64,000 bases of DNA, from the NCBI RefSeq assembly GCF_000407145.1, contig NZ_KE136473.1, positions 186,001 through 250,000 on the forward strand, in the 5' to 3' direction. The DNA is from Enterococcus caccae ATCC BAA-1240 (GTDB lineage: Bacteria; Bacillota; Bacilli; Lactobacillales; Enterococcaceae). Shown piece after piece: positions 30,212 to 39,542 of the stretch; position 1 is the first letter of the stretch; every line of letters starts with the position of its first letter. Position numbers and translations under genes: made by a program. The notes below the pieces were generated by a model. That model saw only the letters and a program-made list of their open reading frames with translations, did no database searches and was not told the origin of the DNA.

Positions 30212-31036
30212 TCATTGAATTTGTTTAAAGGCTTGGGTTTGTTCTTTGATGCCTTTTTCAGCAGCAAATCGTTCAATACTTGAAGCACCGAAAAAGCCAT
30301 GAACACCTGTTGTATGTTTGATGATGTATTGAGCGTCTTCTGGCTCTGCAATTGGTCCGCCGTGGCAAATGACTAAGATTTCTGGATTGATTTCTTTAGC
30401 TGCATCCGCAATTGCTTGAACACGTTTAGCAGATTCTTCTAATGTTAAAGCCGTTTGTGCACCAATACTTCCTTTGGTTGTGAGACCCATATGTGCGACG
30501 ATCATGTCCGCACCAGCTTGCGCCATTTTTTTAGCTTGTTCAGGATCAAACACATAAGGTGTGGTTAAAAGATCTAACTCATGAGCTTTAGCGATCATTT
30601 CAACTTCTAGATCATATCCCATACCTGTTTCTTCTAAATTTTGTCTAAAGACACCATCGATTAGTCCAACAGTGGGGAAATTTTGAACGCCCGCAAACCC
30701 TTGGTCTTTTAGTTGCTTTAAAAAGACATCCATGACACGAAACGGATCTGTGCCGCACACACCTGCTAAAACGGGCGTGTTTTTTACAACAGGTAGTACT
30801 TCAGCACCCATTTCCACAACGATTTGGTTTGCATCACCATAAGACAGCAATCCTGCCAAAGAGCCACGCCCAGCCATTCTGTAACGTCCTGAATTGTAAA
30901 TAATCAGCATATCTGTTCCACCGGCTTCAGAACTTTTGGCGGTGATACCAGTTCCTGCTCCCACACCTAATAAAATATTTCCATCTGCGATTTGTTGACG
31001 AAAGTCAGCCAAAATTTCTGTTCTTGTTTTTTTCAT
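30212..31036 (-). CDS. PEP-hydrolase-family TIM-barrel protein
   Basis: 274 residues of the family annotated as phosphoenolpyruvate hydrolase-like or IGPS-like TIM barrels, which corresponds to the C-terminal half of the plant Tm-1 protein. Conserved stretches are [55 protein letters not shown] and [13 protein letters not shown] 31036 is chosen because GGAGG lies about nine bases upstream; the longer frame to 31093 runs through that site into a repeat. It lies downstream of the UPF0261 gene, from which two repeat copies separate it. The reaction is not established. Confidence 0.88.
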   Translation of the reverse strand: MKKTRTEILADFRQQIADGNILLGVGAGTGITAKSSEAGGTDMLIIYNSGRYRMAGRGSLAGLLSYGDANQIVVEMGAEVLPVVKNTPVLAGVCGTDPFRVMDVFLKQLKDQGFAGVQNFPTVGLIDGVFRQNLEETGMGYDLEVEMIAKAHELDLLTTPYVFDPEQAKKMAQAGADMIVAHMGLTTKGSIGAQTALTLEESAKRVQAIADAAKEINPEILVICHGGPIAEPEDAQYIIKHTTGVHGFFGASSIERFAAEKGIKEQTQAFKQIQ

Positions 31037-31057
31037 GAATTCATTCCTCCTAAATTT

Positions 31058-31299
31058 AAAAGCTGAAAGAGCTCGTTTAGTCTCGACTAGCAAATAGGAA
31101 AAAATAACTGAGACGTTTTTTGTTTCATTTAGTTTTTACCTTTTTCTCGAGAGACTAGCTCTTGAAGCTAGATACTGTTAAAAGCGTAGCGGGCTCGTTT
31201 TGCTCTGACAGGAAAATAGGAAATTATGAATGAGACGCTTTTTATCTCAAGCATAATTTATCTTTTTCCCGAAGAGCTAGCCCACGAAACTAGATATCG
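31058..31299 (-). repeat. Tandem pair of the 120-bp palindromic repeat (family A)
   Basis: Copy one is 31058-31177 and copy two 31180-31299. Each begins AAAAGC and contains GAGCTCG or GGGCTCG, a TGAGACG core and a GGCTAG or GAGCTAG end. They fill the gap between the UPF0261 and TIM-barrel genes. The TATCTAG at the outer end supplies the stop codon of the UPF0261 gene; the inner end lies about ten bases before the next ribosome site. Confidence 0.8.
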
Positions 31300-32519
31300 T
31301 CAGTATGTTCATTCATTAATTGAGCTAATTTTTCAGCAGCCACTGTGGCAAATTGCGGATCATTGATATTGTAATCTAGTGAAATGATCTCAACTAAAGG
31401 ATTGCTGATATTCGCTGTTACAGTATCAAATAGAACTTGGTCGATTTGCGGTGCATAAAATTCATGGTTTTTATTATCTAAACTAGATAAGCCTTTTAAA
31501 GGTAGCATCAAAATGGTTTTACTCGTTACTTGATTTAATTTTTCAGCGATCGTTTCACCCAGTTGTTGATTTTCTTCGGCTGTAGTCCGCATCAGGGTTA
31601 CCATAGGATTGTGTTGGTAAAACGTTCGATCTTGGTATTTTTTTGGCACTGTTTCTACTGCACCAAAGTTTACCATATCAAGTGCGCCTAGAGAAACAAC
31701 TTGAGGAATTCCAGTTATCGCCGCCGCTTCTAAACGATGCTTTCCACCAGGCATGTTTCCGCCAAATAATTCATCACACCATTCAGTAGTGGTAAGATCT
31801 AGCACACCTGCGATATGGCCATCTGTGATTAATTTTTCCATTGATTTTCCGCCAGCACCTGTAGCGTGGAAAACAAGTACCTCATATCCGTCCTCTTCTA
31901 ACAAACGTCTACTGACTTCCACGCTTGGGGTAGTTACACCAAACATACTTGCCGCAATAACTTTTTTCTCTTCTGTTTGTTCAATACTTAAATTCGCAAC
32001 CATTCCGCTGATCGCATTCGCAGCATTGGTAAAAATTTTCTTAGAAATCGAGTTGATGCCAGCAACATCAACGATCGATGGATACATGAAGATATCACTT
32101 GATCCTACATAACCACTGACATCTCCAGCAGCAACCGTGGAAATCATCAGCTTAGGAACTCCTATTGGTAGTGCTCGCATACTTGGTGTGACCATTGAAG
32201 TTCCGCCAGAACCACCAGCAGAAATAATGCCATCAAATTTTCCTTCACTATATAGTTGAGGCAGTAAAATTTCTAAACCTTTGGCAATTGCATTCGTTCC
32301 TTGAGCACGATCTCTATTAACAGCTATTTCTGTTATATCAGCACCTACTACTTCAGCGATTTGGTGATTCGTGACGTCTGGTTCAAAAGCAGGGGTGAAA
32401 ATACCGGTGTGGATCAAAAAAGTGTTTAGACCTGTTTTTTCAATTTGTTCTTTGATAAACAAGAATTCTTCAGATTTTGAGTCAAAGGTTCCAGCTATTG
32501 CTACAGTTCTTTTATTCAT
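31290..32519 (-). CDS. UPF0261 / Tm-1-like ATP-binding-domain protein
   Basis: 409 residues. The start RTVAIAGTFDSKSEEFLFIK, then IISAGGSGGTSMVTPSMRALPIG, VFHATGAGGKSMEKL and HRLEAAAITGIPQVVSLGALDMVNFG are UPF0261 signatures. The family equals the N-terminal half of tomato Tm-1; the C-terminal half is encoded by the next gene, so the two probably act together in an uncharacterised catabolic step. First gene of a three-gene operon. Its promoter has a perfect cre site, and its stop codon lies inside a repeat. Confidence 0.9.
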   Translation of the reverse strand: MNKRTVAIAGTFDSKSEEFLFIKEQIEKTGLNTFLIHTGIFTPAFEPDVTNHQIAEVVGADITEIAVNRDRAQGTNAIAKGLEILLPQLYSEGKFDGIISAGGSGGTSMVTPSMRALPIGVPKLMISTVAAGDVSGYVGSSDIFMYPSIVDVAGINSISKKIFTNAANAISGMVANLSIEQTEEKKVIAASMFGVTTPSVEVSRRLLEEDGYEVLVFHATGAGGKSMEKLITDGHIAGVLDLTTTEWCDELFGGNMPGGKHRLEAAAITGIPQVVSLGALDMVNFGAVETVPKKYQDRTFYQHNPMVTLMRTTAEENQQLGETIAEKLNQVTSKTILMLPLKGLSSLDNKNHEFYAPQIDQVLFDTVTANISNPLVEIISLDYNINDPQFATVAAEKLAQLMNEHTDDI

Positions 32520-32542
32520 GAGAATACTCCTTTCAGTAATTT

Positions 32543-32561
32543 TGTTTACGTTTTCATTATA
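32543..32561 (-). promoter_or_regulatory. -10 element with a perfect cre site before the UPF0261 operon
   Basis: On the minus strand TATAAT (32561-32556) runs into TGAAAACGTAAACA (32556-32543), which matches TGNAARCGNWWWCA at all 14 positions. A cre at the start site normally means CcpA repression in glucose. Confidence 0.75.
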
Positions 32562-32637
32562 GAAGGTCTTTCATAAGAAAGATATGAAGTATTGTCATTT
32601 GAAATAGGACTTATGTCATGTGGAAGATAATAAAAAA

Positions 32638-32815
32638 ACATGGCTGGGACATAACTCTACGAGTCACATCCCAGCCACAAGAAACCTGAATAACCGGTGG
32701 GAACCGAAGCAACTCTTTCGGAAATAGGCTAGAATTCATAAAAATCTGAAGGACAACTTTCGTGAATTCCCCCTTATTTCTCGGAGTTAAATACTTCCGT
32801 CCCAACCTCGAAACT
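32638..32815 (-). repeat. 3'-end repeat, long form (family F)
   Basis: Read on the minus strand it starts GAGGTTGGGACGG just after the stop of the membrane-protein gene and ends in a hairpin GTGGCTGGGATGTGACTCG.. closing on CCCAGCCAT before a T-run. The same element with an internal deletion follows fhs at 49888-50000, again at a gene 3' end. The terminal hairpin probably acts as terminator. Confidence 0.75.
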
Positions 32816-32817
32816 GA

Positions 32818-33408
32818 CTAGAATTTCAGTTTTCTATTTGATTTAACTCTATGAAAACGAGTTGGTAAGAGCATGATTAATAGTGCATAAGGCACGCTAA
32901 TGATTGACCAAGTCAAGGTACGGCTCAAACTATTATTTTTATATAACCAATTAAGTAAAAAATGCAGGCCTAAGATACTGACGGAAACAAAAATCAACAC
33001 GGCATAACTGGGCTCATTTTTTAGGATAGCTCTAAGAATACTGCCAATTAGAGGAACCAAATAAAAATAAGCACTAGTTATGGAAATCCGCCAACTTTTT
33101 GCGATAGTTCCAAGGTTCATCAAGAAAAACACAAGAGACAATAAGAGTCCAAGCGGCGGAAAAAAGGCAATCAAGGCGGAATATACAGCACCCCATAAAA
33201 GCATTAAGGGACCTTTAACAATTGCTGCAATAATAACGAAAACGACTATCAGAAGAAGCTGTTGTGTCATTGAGCCATAGGCTAACAAACCGAAAAGAAC
33301 CAGTAGTACCCAGTGCCAGATCGTATTGACTTGAGGTTTTCGTTCAATCGTTACGTTCTTTTGGATCGTTGTTTTTAGAAAGCCAGATTCTTCAAAGAAA
33401 TTTTTCAA
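32818..33408 (-). CDS. Integral membrane protein, unknown
   Basis: 196 residues with five or six hydrophobic helices after a 30-residue cytoplasmic N-terminus, and a basic C-terminus. I do not recognise the family. TTG start at 33408 with AGGAGT about 11 bases upstream; the nearby ATG is out of frame. It follows helD on the same strand after 128 bases that may hold a gene scrap. Confidence 0.6.
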   Translation of the reverse strand: MKNFFEESGFLKTTIQKNVTIERKPQVNTIWHWVLLVLFGLLAYGSMTQQLLLIVVFVIIAAIVKGPLMLLWGAVYSALIAFFPPLGLLLSLVFFLMNLGTIAKSWRISITSAYFYLVPLIGSILRAILKNEPSYAVLIFVSVSILGLHFLLNWLYKNNSLSRTLTWSIISVPYALLIMLLPTRFHRVKSNRKLKF

Positions 33409-33422
33409 ACAGCATTCACTCC

Positions 33423-33536
33423 TATCAAATTGAAAATCAGACTGAAGTTAAGTTTACTGCTGAAAAGGGAGAAAAACATCGGGCTAAAGTCGTTTTTTTG
33501 AATGCTGTTGCTTCAAAATTGGATAATCTTCAATAA
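33423..33536 (+). pseudogene. Possible 3' fragment of a small protein gene
   Basis: On the plus strand an open frame reads YQIENQTEVKFTAEKGEKHR followed by AKVVFLNAVASKLDNLQ and stop. The composition is protein-like and faintly resembles the end of a cold-shock OB fold. No start or ribosome site exists, so it would be a remnant. Confidence 0.25.
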
Positions 33537-35711
33537 CTATTTAGCCTTAAGCAGATTAGAAAGCTCCCCAATATAAGGTAAAAAGACCTGTTTCATTCCG
33601 CGAGAAATCGCTGTATAAAGAATCTTCTTCTCTCGTTCTGTTGTTCCATAGCGTAATGTCGAAGGGTCATGAATAATCACATTGTCAAACTCAAGACCTT
33701 TGGCCATATCGATCGAAAGAATTTGAGCCTTGATCGTGTTCTGTTTGGTAGTCAGTTGTTGTTCTAATTCTTCTGCTTCCATTTCAGTTTTCGTAATGAT
33801 TACTGTCGCTTCTTCAGATGATAATGAATCTAAAAGTGAAGAAAGTGTTTTTAAATATGCTTCTTGATTTTCACAAGAAATAAACATCGGCTTCTCACCA
33901 TCTTTTCGGATGGATACAATGTTTAGCTTTTCATGATTGGTCACTAACGTTTGAAATAGTTGAGTGATTTCTTTACTTGAGCGGTAACTATTCAATAATT
34001 GATATGAAGTAACAGAACGGCTAGAAGCAGATAATAGGTCTTTTAGTCCTATAAAACTGATTGATGTATTAAAAATTGCCTGATTTTCATCTCCCGCTAA
34101 AGTGAAGTTTGCTTGCGGAAATAATTTAAGCAGTAAAAGAATTTGAGCCTCTGTATAGTCTTGGACTTCATCCACCAAAATAAACGCCATTTGCCGATTG
34201 GACAAATCTTCAATAAATGTATCCTTGATCAGTAACAACATCACAACTTCATCAGCAGTATAGGCTGCAGTTACTCTTTCATAGGAATCTTGCTGATGAT
34301 TCTGATACAATGCTTCAAAAAGTAACCATTGATCGAACCAAGTAAAATCAGTGATTGCATCCACTACTTTGCGGTATTTTTGTTGCAATCGTTGAAGGGC
34401 AAACTCTGCTAATTGTTCGTCATCTTCCTCAGCAAATGTTGTGTCAAAGTAGCGTAACTGCTCGGCTTCAGTCAAGTCTTGCATTTGATCGATCATTTGC
34501 TTGGATTTGGATTGTTTGATCAAATAACGATTCCATAAACTGGATAGTTTTTCTTTTGTTGCAGATAATCGGTCTCTGATTGACAAACTCGTTGGTGTTT
34601 CTTGGTATAAATTAAAAATCAGTTCAGCCGAAAAGATCGGTTTACGTTTGAATAAAATCGGTTTGAATAATGATTGTTGAATTAGGGAAGCATCTTCGAA
34701 AGAGTGAATAAAATCAACAAATTTTTGTGATTGAATCACTCTTTGCTGGGCATTGACGCGCTCCGCGGTAATTCGTTTGAAATAAGCTGATTCACTTTCG
34801 ATCGGTGCTTTTTCACGAAAGGTAAATTTAAGAAACTGTAATAAAGTTAAATTCAGTGGATTTCGTTCACCTAAATTCGGTAATACCTGAGAAATATAAT
34901 CAATAAAGGTAGAGTTAGGAGAAAGCAGTAAAATATCATCAGCAGTAATCTTGGTTCGATGATTATACAGTAAATAAGCAATTCGCTGCATGATCGCTGA
35001 TGTTTTCCCGCTCCCTGCTATTCCGTTGACTAAAAGCAAAGGATGACGTTCATCTCGGATGATCTCATTTTGTTCTTGTTGGATCGTTGTTGTGATATCT
35101 TTCATGTATTGAGAAGAATCCGCTTCTAGTGAATGGAGTAAAATATCATCTTGGATCGCAAGGCTAGTATCAAAGAAATTAATCAAACGATCTTCCTCAA
35201 TAATCAATTGCCTTTTTAGATTTAACGTAACAGGAATCTCTGTCTTATTGACAAGATAACTGCTGTCGCCTAAAACATTATTATAAAAAAGGGAAGCAAT
35301 TGGTGAACGCCAATCGTAGATCCGTGATTCACCTTCCAGATTGGTAAAATCATTCATCCCGATATAAAAAACATCCCGATCAGAATCGTCATCTAAAAAT
35401 GTCACATCGATTTTCCCAAAATAAGGAACTTTCAGTAACCGTTCAACTTTTTCCAGTTGCTTAGCAGCAGTTGCGTTTTGGATGTTTAATTGGTCGATTT
35501 CCCTATTTTTCATTTCCATCATGGCAAAGGTTTCTAAGTTATCTGAGTAACTATCAAAATTTAGCTTTGTATCACCGCCAAACTGCTCTAGCACTGACTT
35601 TCCTGTGGTGTTGACTTCATCGATAGCGGTTTGATAGGTATCTTTTGCTTGAGTTAATTCTTCGTAAACCTGATGTAGATGACGAGTTTCTTGTGTGCGA
35701 TCGTTTGACAT
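33537..35711 (-). CDS. helD: HelD-type RNA polymerase recycling helicase
   Basis: 724 residues, superfamily 1. An N-terminal coiled-coil arm (about 1-80) precedes the ATPase core. Motif I is GIAGSGKTSAIMQRIAY, motif II is VDEVQDYTEAQ, and motif VI region near the end reads YTAISRGMKQ. HelD binds RNA polymerase and releases it from stalled or post-termination complexes. ATG 35711 is chosen; GGAGG lies before it and inside the longer frame. Transcribed alone, divergent from tatD. Confidence 0.9.
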   Translation of the reverse strand: MSNDRTQETRHLHQVYEELTQAKDTYQTAIDEVNTTGKSVLEQFGGDTKLNFDSYSDNLETFAMMEMKNREIDQLNIQNATAAKQLEKVERLLKVPYFGKIDVTFLDDDSDRDVFYIGMNDFTNLEGESRIYDWRSPIASLFYNNVLGDSSYLVNKTEIPVTLNLKRQLIIEEDRLINFFDTSLAIQDDILLHSLEADSSQYMKDITTTIQQEQNEIIRDERHPLLLVNGIAGSGKTSAIMQRIAYLLYNHRTKITADDILLLSPNSTFIDYISQVLPNLGERNPLNLTLLQFLKFTFREKAPIESESAYFKRITAERVNAQQRVIQSQKFVDFIHSFEDASLIQQSLFKPILFKRKPIFSAELIFNLYQETPTSLSIRDRLSATKEKLSSLWNRYLIKQSKSKQMIDQMQDLTEAEQLRYFDTTFAEEDDEQLAEFALQRLQQKYRKVVDAITDFTWFDQWLLFEALYQNHQQDSYERVTAAYTADEVVMLLLIKDTFIEDLSNRQMAFILVDEVQDYTEAQILLLLKLFPQANFTLAGDENQAIFNTSISFIGLKDLLSASSRSVTSYQLLNSYRSSKEITQLFQTLVTNHEKLNIVSIRKDGEKPMFISCENQEAYLKTLSSLLDSLSSEEATVIITKTEMEAEELEQQLTTKQNTIKAQILSIDMAKGLEFDNVIIHDPSTLRYGTTEREKKILYTAISRGMKQVFLPYIGELSNLLKAK

Positions 35712-35863
35712 ATTGGTTCCTCCTGACATAAATTGCCGTGACCGAATAGTATAAGCTATTTTTTTTAATAAAGCAATTATAAGAAGCTGATAATTTATCG
35801 ATGCTGTCCATTCAGCTTTTGGTTAAAATGTGATAAAGTATAGAAGACAGAGGAGGGGTTTAC

Positions 35864-36634
35864 TTGATTTTTGATTCTCATACCCATTTAAACGCAGAAC
35901 AATTCAATGGAGATATTCCAGAAACTATTGAGCGTGCAAAAGAGTTAGGTGTAACGGAGATGGCAGTAGTTGGTTTTGATACACCGACAATCGAAAAGTC
36001 TCTTGAGCTTAGCCAACACTATAAAGAAATCCAAAGTATTATCGGCTGGCATCCAACAGAAGCTGGAAGCTATACGTCGGAAGTGGAGAAAAAACTTCAG
36101 CAGTTATTAACAACACCAAAAGTAGTGGCACTTGGTGAAATTGGTTTAGATTATTACTGGATGGAAGACCCAAAAGAGGTACAAGATCGTGTGTTTCGTC
36201 GTCAAATCGCAATTGCCAAAGAAATGAACCTGCCAATCAGTATCCATACACGAGATGCGATGGAAGATACGTATAAGATTTTAAAAGAAGAAGATATTCG
36301 TGATATTGGTGGTATTATGCATAGTTTTAGCGGTGATCCTGAGTGGATGGCGAAATTTTTAGATATGGGCATGCATATTTCTTTAAGCGGTGTTGTGACG
36401 TTTAAAAAGGCGTTAGAAGTACAAGAAGTAGCGAAAGCAGTTCCGTTAGATCGCTTACTGGTAGAGACCGATGCACCGTATTTAGCGCCTGTTCCTTATA
36501 GAGGCAAACGTAACGAACCAGGCTATACTCGTTATGTAGTAGAAAAAATCGCAGAATTAAGAGAAGTTCCATTGGAAGAAATTGCAAAGCAAACGACAAC
36601 GAATGCGCATCGTTTATTCAGGTTAGCCGAATGA
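35864..36634 (+). CDS. TatD-family metal-dependent hydrolase (DNase)
   Basis: 256 residues of the amidohydrolase fold. FDSHTHLN holds the first metal histidines, GEIGLDYYW the metal Glu, SIHTRDA and MHSFSG further histidines, and [11 protein letters not shown] the Asp. The TTG start at 35864 follows AGGAGGGG. The stop overlaps the start of RNase M5 (ATGA), and ksgA follows, which is the classical Bacilli tatD-rnmV-ksgA operon. TatD enzymes are 3'-5' exonucleases or D-tyrosyl-tRNA-related hydrolases. Confidence 0.94.
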   Translation: MIFDSHTHLNAEQFNGDIPETIERAKELGVTEMAVVGFDTPTIEKSLELSQHYKEIQSIIGWHPTEAGSYTSEVEKKLQQLLTTPKVVALGEIGLDYYWMEDPKEVQDRVFRRQIAIAKEMNLPISIHTRDAMEDTYKILKEEDIRDIGGIMHSFSGDPEWMAKFLDMGMHISLSGVVTFKKALEVQEVAKAVPLDRLLVETDAPYLAPVPYRGKRNEPGYTRYVVEKIAELREVPLEEIAKQTTTNAHRLFRLAE

Positions 36635-37197
36635 CAGAGAAGTTGAGAATCGAAGAAATCATTGTCGTTGAAGGAAAAGACGATACCAGACGGATTCAAG
36701 AAGTTGTTGATGCAGATACGATCGAGACAATCGGTTCAGCGATCAATGAAGATATTTTAGAACAAATCGAGCATGCGCAAGAAACACGAGGTGTCATCAT
36801 TTTTACTGACCCCGATTTTTCAGGTGAAAAGATTCGTAAAACAATCATGGAAGTTGTGCCTGATGCTAAGCACGCCTTTCTCTCGCGGCAACTTGCAGCA
36901 CCTAAAAAGCGTGGCTCAAGTTTAGGCGTGGAACATGCCAGTGATGAAGCGATTTTAGAAGCGCTGGAAAAAATTGTAACACCTATTAATGAGACCGATG
37001 ACTATCAAGAAATCCCTAGACAAACTTTGATCGCATATGGTTTAATAGCGGGAGCTCATGCAAAAGAACGCCGTGAAAAATTAGGCGATGAATTGCGCAT
37101 TGGTTATACAAACAGTAAACAATTAACGAAACGCTTGAAAATGTTTCGCATCACTGAAAAAGAATTAAGAGATGTCATGAATAACTTAAATGAATGA
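36631..37197 (+). CDS. rnmV: Ribonuclease M5
   Basis: 188 residues; matures 5S rRNA. The Toprim domain is visible as [15 protein letters not shown] with catalytic Glu near residue 14 and [13 protein letters not shown] with the DxD pair. Overlaps tatD by four bases and precedes ksgA by 26 bases, so expression is coupled. Confidence 0.95.
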   Translation: MTEKLRIEEIIVVEGKDDTRRIQEVVDADTIETIGSAINEDILEQIEHAQETRGVIIFTDPDFSGEKIRKTIMEVVPDAKHAFLSRQLAAPKKRGSSLGVEHASDEAILEALEKIVTPINETDDYQEIPRQTLIAYGLIAGAHAKERREKLGDELRIGYTNSKQLTKRLKMFRITEKELRDVMNNLNE

Positions 37198-37223
37198 CCT
37201 AGTGAAAAATCGGAGGAATCAAT

Positions 37224-38105
37224 TTGACAGAATATAAAGAAATAGCCACCCCTTCAAGAACCAAAGAAATTTTGAAGCAACACGGCTTTTCATTCAAAAA
37301 AAGTTTAGGACAAAACTTTTTAACAGAACCGAATATCTTAAGGAAAATCGTTGAGACAGCAGGAATCGATACGCATACCAATGTGGTGGAAGTCGGACCT
37401 GGTATAGGTGCTTTAACAGAACAGCTAGCCAAAAATGCTGCACAAGTTTTAGCGTTTGAAATCGATGATCGCTTGATTCCTGTTTTAGAAGATACAATGA
37501 GTCCCTATCCAAACGTCACAGTTGTTCATAATGATGTGCTAAAAGCAGATCTAGTTGGTACGACAAAAGAGGTCTTTAAAGAAGAACTTCCTATCAAAGT
37601 AGTTGCTAATTTGCCTTACTATATTACAACGCCTATCATGATGCACTTTTTAGAATCGGATTTAGCGGTGGAAGAAATGATCGTTATGATGCAAAAAGAA
37701 GTCGCAGACCGAATCTCGGCAAAACCTGGAACCAAAGCTTACGGCTCATTATCGATTGCTGTTCAGTATTTTATGGAAGCAAGCATCGCGTTTATTGTGC
37801 CGAAAACTGTGTTTATCCCGCAACCAAATGTTGATTCAGCAATCATCAAATTAACAAAACGTGATAAACCAGCAGTTGAAGTTACGAATGAAAAAGAATT
37901 CTTCAAACTGACAAAAGCATCCTTCCAGTTGCGCCGTAAAACATTGTGGAATAATTTGATTCATTTTTACGGTAAAGATGAGGAAACCAAAGCCTGGTTG
38001 ACTAAAAGTTTGACAGAAGCTGAGATTGAACCTTCACGTCGTGGAGAAACGTTGTCATTAATCGAGTTTGGGCGTTTAAGTAATACTTTAGAAAAAAATC
38101 GTTAA
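37224..38105 (+). CDS. rsmA: 16S rRNA dimethyladenosine transferase (RsmA/KsgA)
   Basis: 293 residues; dimethylates two adjacent adenines near the 3' end of 16S r[18 protein letters not shown] and [15 protein letters not shown] form the SAM site and [13 protein letters not shown] is the catalytic NLPY motif. The C-terminal domain is standard. TTG start at 37224 after GGAGGAATCAAT. Loss in other species gives kasugamycin resistance. Ends at an intrinsic terminator. Confidence 0.96.
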   Translation: MTEYKEIATPSRTKEILKQHGFSFKKSLGQNFLTEPNILRKIVETAGIDTHTNVVEVGPGIGALTEQLAKNAAQVLAFEIDDRLIPVLEDTMSPYPNVTVVHNDVLKADLVGTTKEVFKEELPIKVVANLPYYITTPIMMHFLESDLAVEEMIVMMQKEVADRISAKPGTKAYGSLSIAVQYFMEASIAFIVPKTVFIPQPNVDSAIIKLTKRDKPAVEVTNEKEFFKLTKASFQLRRKTLWNNLIHFYGKDEETKAWLTKSLTEAEIEPSRRGETLSLIEFGRLSNTLEKNR

Positions 38106-38111
38106 AAAAGT

Positions 38112-38153
38112 GGATTGAGAAAAATTGTTTAATTTTTTTCAATCTCCTTTTTT
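38112..38153 (+). terminator. Terminator after rsmA
   Basis: GGATTGAGAAAAATT pairs with AATTTTTTTCAATCTCC around GTTT and a run of six T follows. Confidence 0.75.
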
Positions 38154-38239
38154 ATACAAAATAATGTAACAAACTTTTTTATAAAGAGAAGAGGAAATCA
38201 TTTTCTTTTGACTTTATGTAAAATAATTGGATTGAGATA

Positions 38240-38288
38240 TTGACTTTTTTTAAATATCAAGCATAATTATATTTAGAAAGCGCTTTCT
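38240..38288 (+). promoter_or_regulatory. Promoter with downstream palindromic cre site before the MFS/amidase operon
   Basis: TTGACT (38240-38245), 16 bases, CATAAT (38262-38267), then the perfect palindrome AGAAAGCGCTTTCT (38275-38288), which matches the cre core at 12 of 14 positions. It lies over the expected start site, so CcpA repression is likely. Confidence 0.65.
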
Positions 38289-38306
38289 GTTGTTAGGAGT
38301 GAAACT

Positions 38307-39500
38307 ATGGAAAATAATAAGACAAGAAATGTTACGTGGATGTTAGTAGCTATTTTTCTGGGATACACTTGTATTTATGTTGATAAGACGACAATTGGGA
38401 TGTCACTGGTGACGATTGCAAATGATTTAGGCTTTGATCCACAGCAAAAAGGTTTGATACTAAGTGCTTTTTTTCTAGGCTATACGATTTTTCAAATTCC
38501 ATTTGGCTACTTATCTAGTAAGATTGGGACAAGAAAAATGATGATTACTTCAGTTTTTCTCGTAGGAATTTTTCTATTTTTATTTGGCTTCGGCTTTTCT
38601 TTATTATATTTGATTTTGATTCGATTTATGACAGGAGCTGTGGCTCATTCTGGGTATCCGTCTTCTGTGAGTACCTTTATTTCACAAGAATTGCCAATAG
38701 AGAAACGGGGACCAGCACAATCAACAATGATTGCTTCTTCAGGTTTTGCTGCAATCGTAGGACCGTTATTGATTGCCCCCCTTTTATTACAGATTGGTTG
38801 GCATAAGACTTATTATTTTTTAGGGGCAGCAGTCCTTTTGGTCGCCGTTTTAATGTATTTTGTGATCCCTAAAGAATTTGGTGGAGTGAAAGAACAGTTA
38901 AAAAATAAAAAAGTTATTTCATTTCGAGATGTACTAAAAGATCGAAATGTTTGGATTTTGATTTTTGCAGCATTCTTTATCAACGCTGCAATATATGGTC
39001 TAAATGGGTGGATGGCAACTTATCTAGTCGAAGCCCATGGTCTTGTTCTAACTCAAACGGCATATGTAGCAGCTATTATTGGCTTTTTCACGATGATTGC
39101 CGCTATGTTGGGTGGTGTTGTAGTGAATAAATACTTCGTTGGTAAAGAAAAAAATGTGATTTTTATAGCTACTATTGGTGGAGGAATCTTTGCTATTTTA
39201 GTTTCAGTTGTTGGAACATTCGTCATGAGTATGGTGGCATTAACTTGTGCTGTGGCATTTGCGAGCTTAGCTTTTGCTACATTGATGAGTATTCCATTAA
39301 AAATATTTCCAACAGATGAAGTGTCTGCAAAGTACGCAACGATCAATGCAATCGGTGTTTCAGGTGGATTTGTTGCGCCGACGATTATTGGTGCACTGAT
39401 TCAACTGTCTAATGGTGCTTTCTTTAGCTCATTCTTATTTATTGGAATTTCGTTTATTGTTGCTGGAGGAATTACGTTATTAGTGAAAAAAAGTGAATGA
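38307..39500 (+). CDS. MFS transporter (anion:cation symporter-like)
   Basis: 397 residues with twelve helices. The N-terminus (FLGYTCIYVDKTTIGMSLV) and GYLSSKIGTRKMM (loop 2-3 motif) resemble the ACS branch that imports organic anions such as hexuronates and aldarates. The hydrolase starts 42 bases after it, with no promoter between, so the two should serve the same substrate, perhaps an amide-linked organic acid. Controlled by the cre site upstream. Confidence 0.88.
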   Translation: MENNKTRNVTWMLVAIFLGYTCIYVDKTTIGMSLVTIANDLGFDPQQKGLILSAFFLGYTIFQIPFGYLSSKIGTRKMMITSVFLVGIFLFLFGFGFSLLYLILIRFMTGAVAHSGYPSSVSTFISQELPIEKRGPAQSTMIASSGFAAIVGPLLIAPLLLQIGWHKTYYFLGAAVLLVAVLMYFVIPKEFGGVKEQLKNKKVISFRDVLKDRNVWILIFAAFFINAAIYGLNGWMATYLVEAHGLVLTQTAYVAAIIGFFTMIAAMLGGVVVNKYFVGKEKNVIFIATIGGGIFAILVSVVGTFVMSMVALTCAVAFASLAFATLMSIPLKIFPTDEVSAKYATINAIGVSGGFVAPTIIGALIQLSNGAFFSSFLFIGISFIVAGGITLLVKKSE

Positions 39501-39542
39501 TCGTAGTTCAGAATTTTGAAAAAATGAGAAGGGTGTGAGAAA

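Noticed and set aside
31037..31093. Longer N-terminus for the TIM-barrel protein
   Set aside because: The extra codons lie in the ribosome site and the repeat end.
31058..31299. CRISPR or insertion sequence at the tandem repeats
   Set aside because: Only two units per locus, no spacers and no transposase; structure is a long hairpin.
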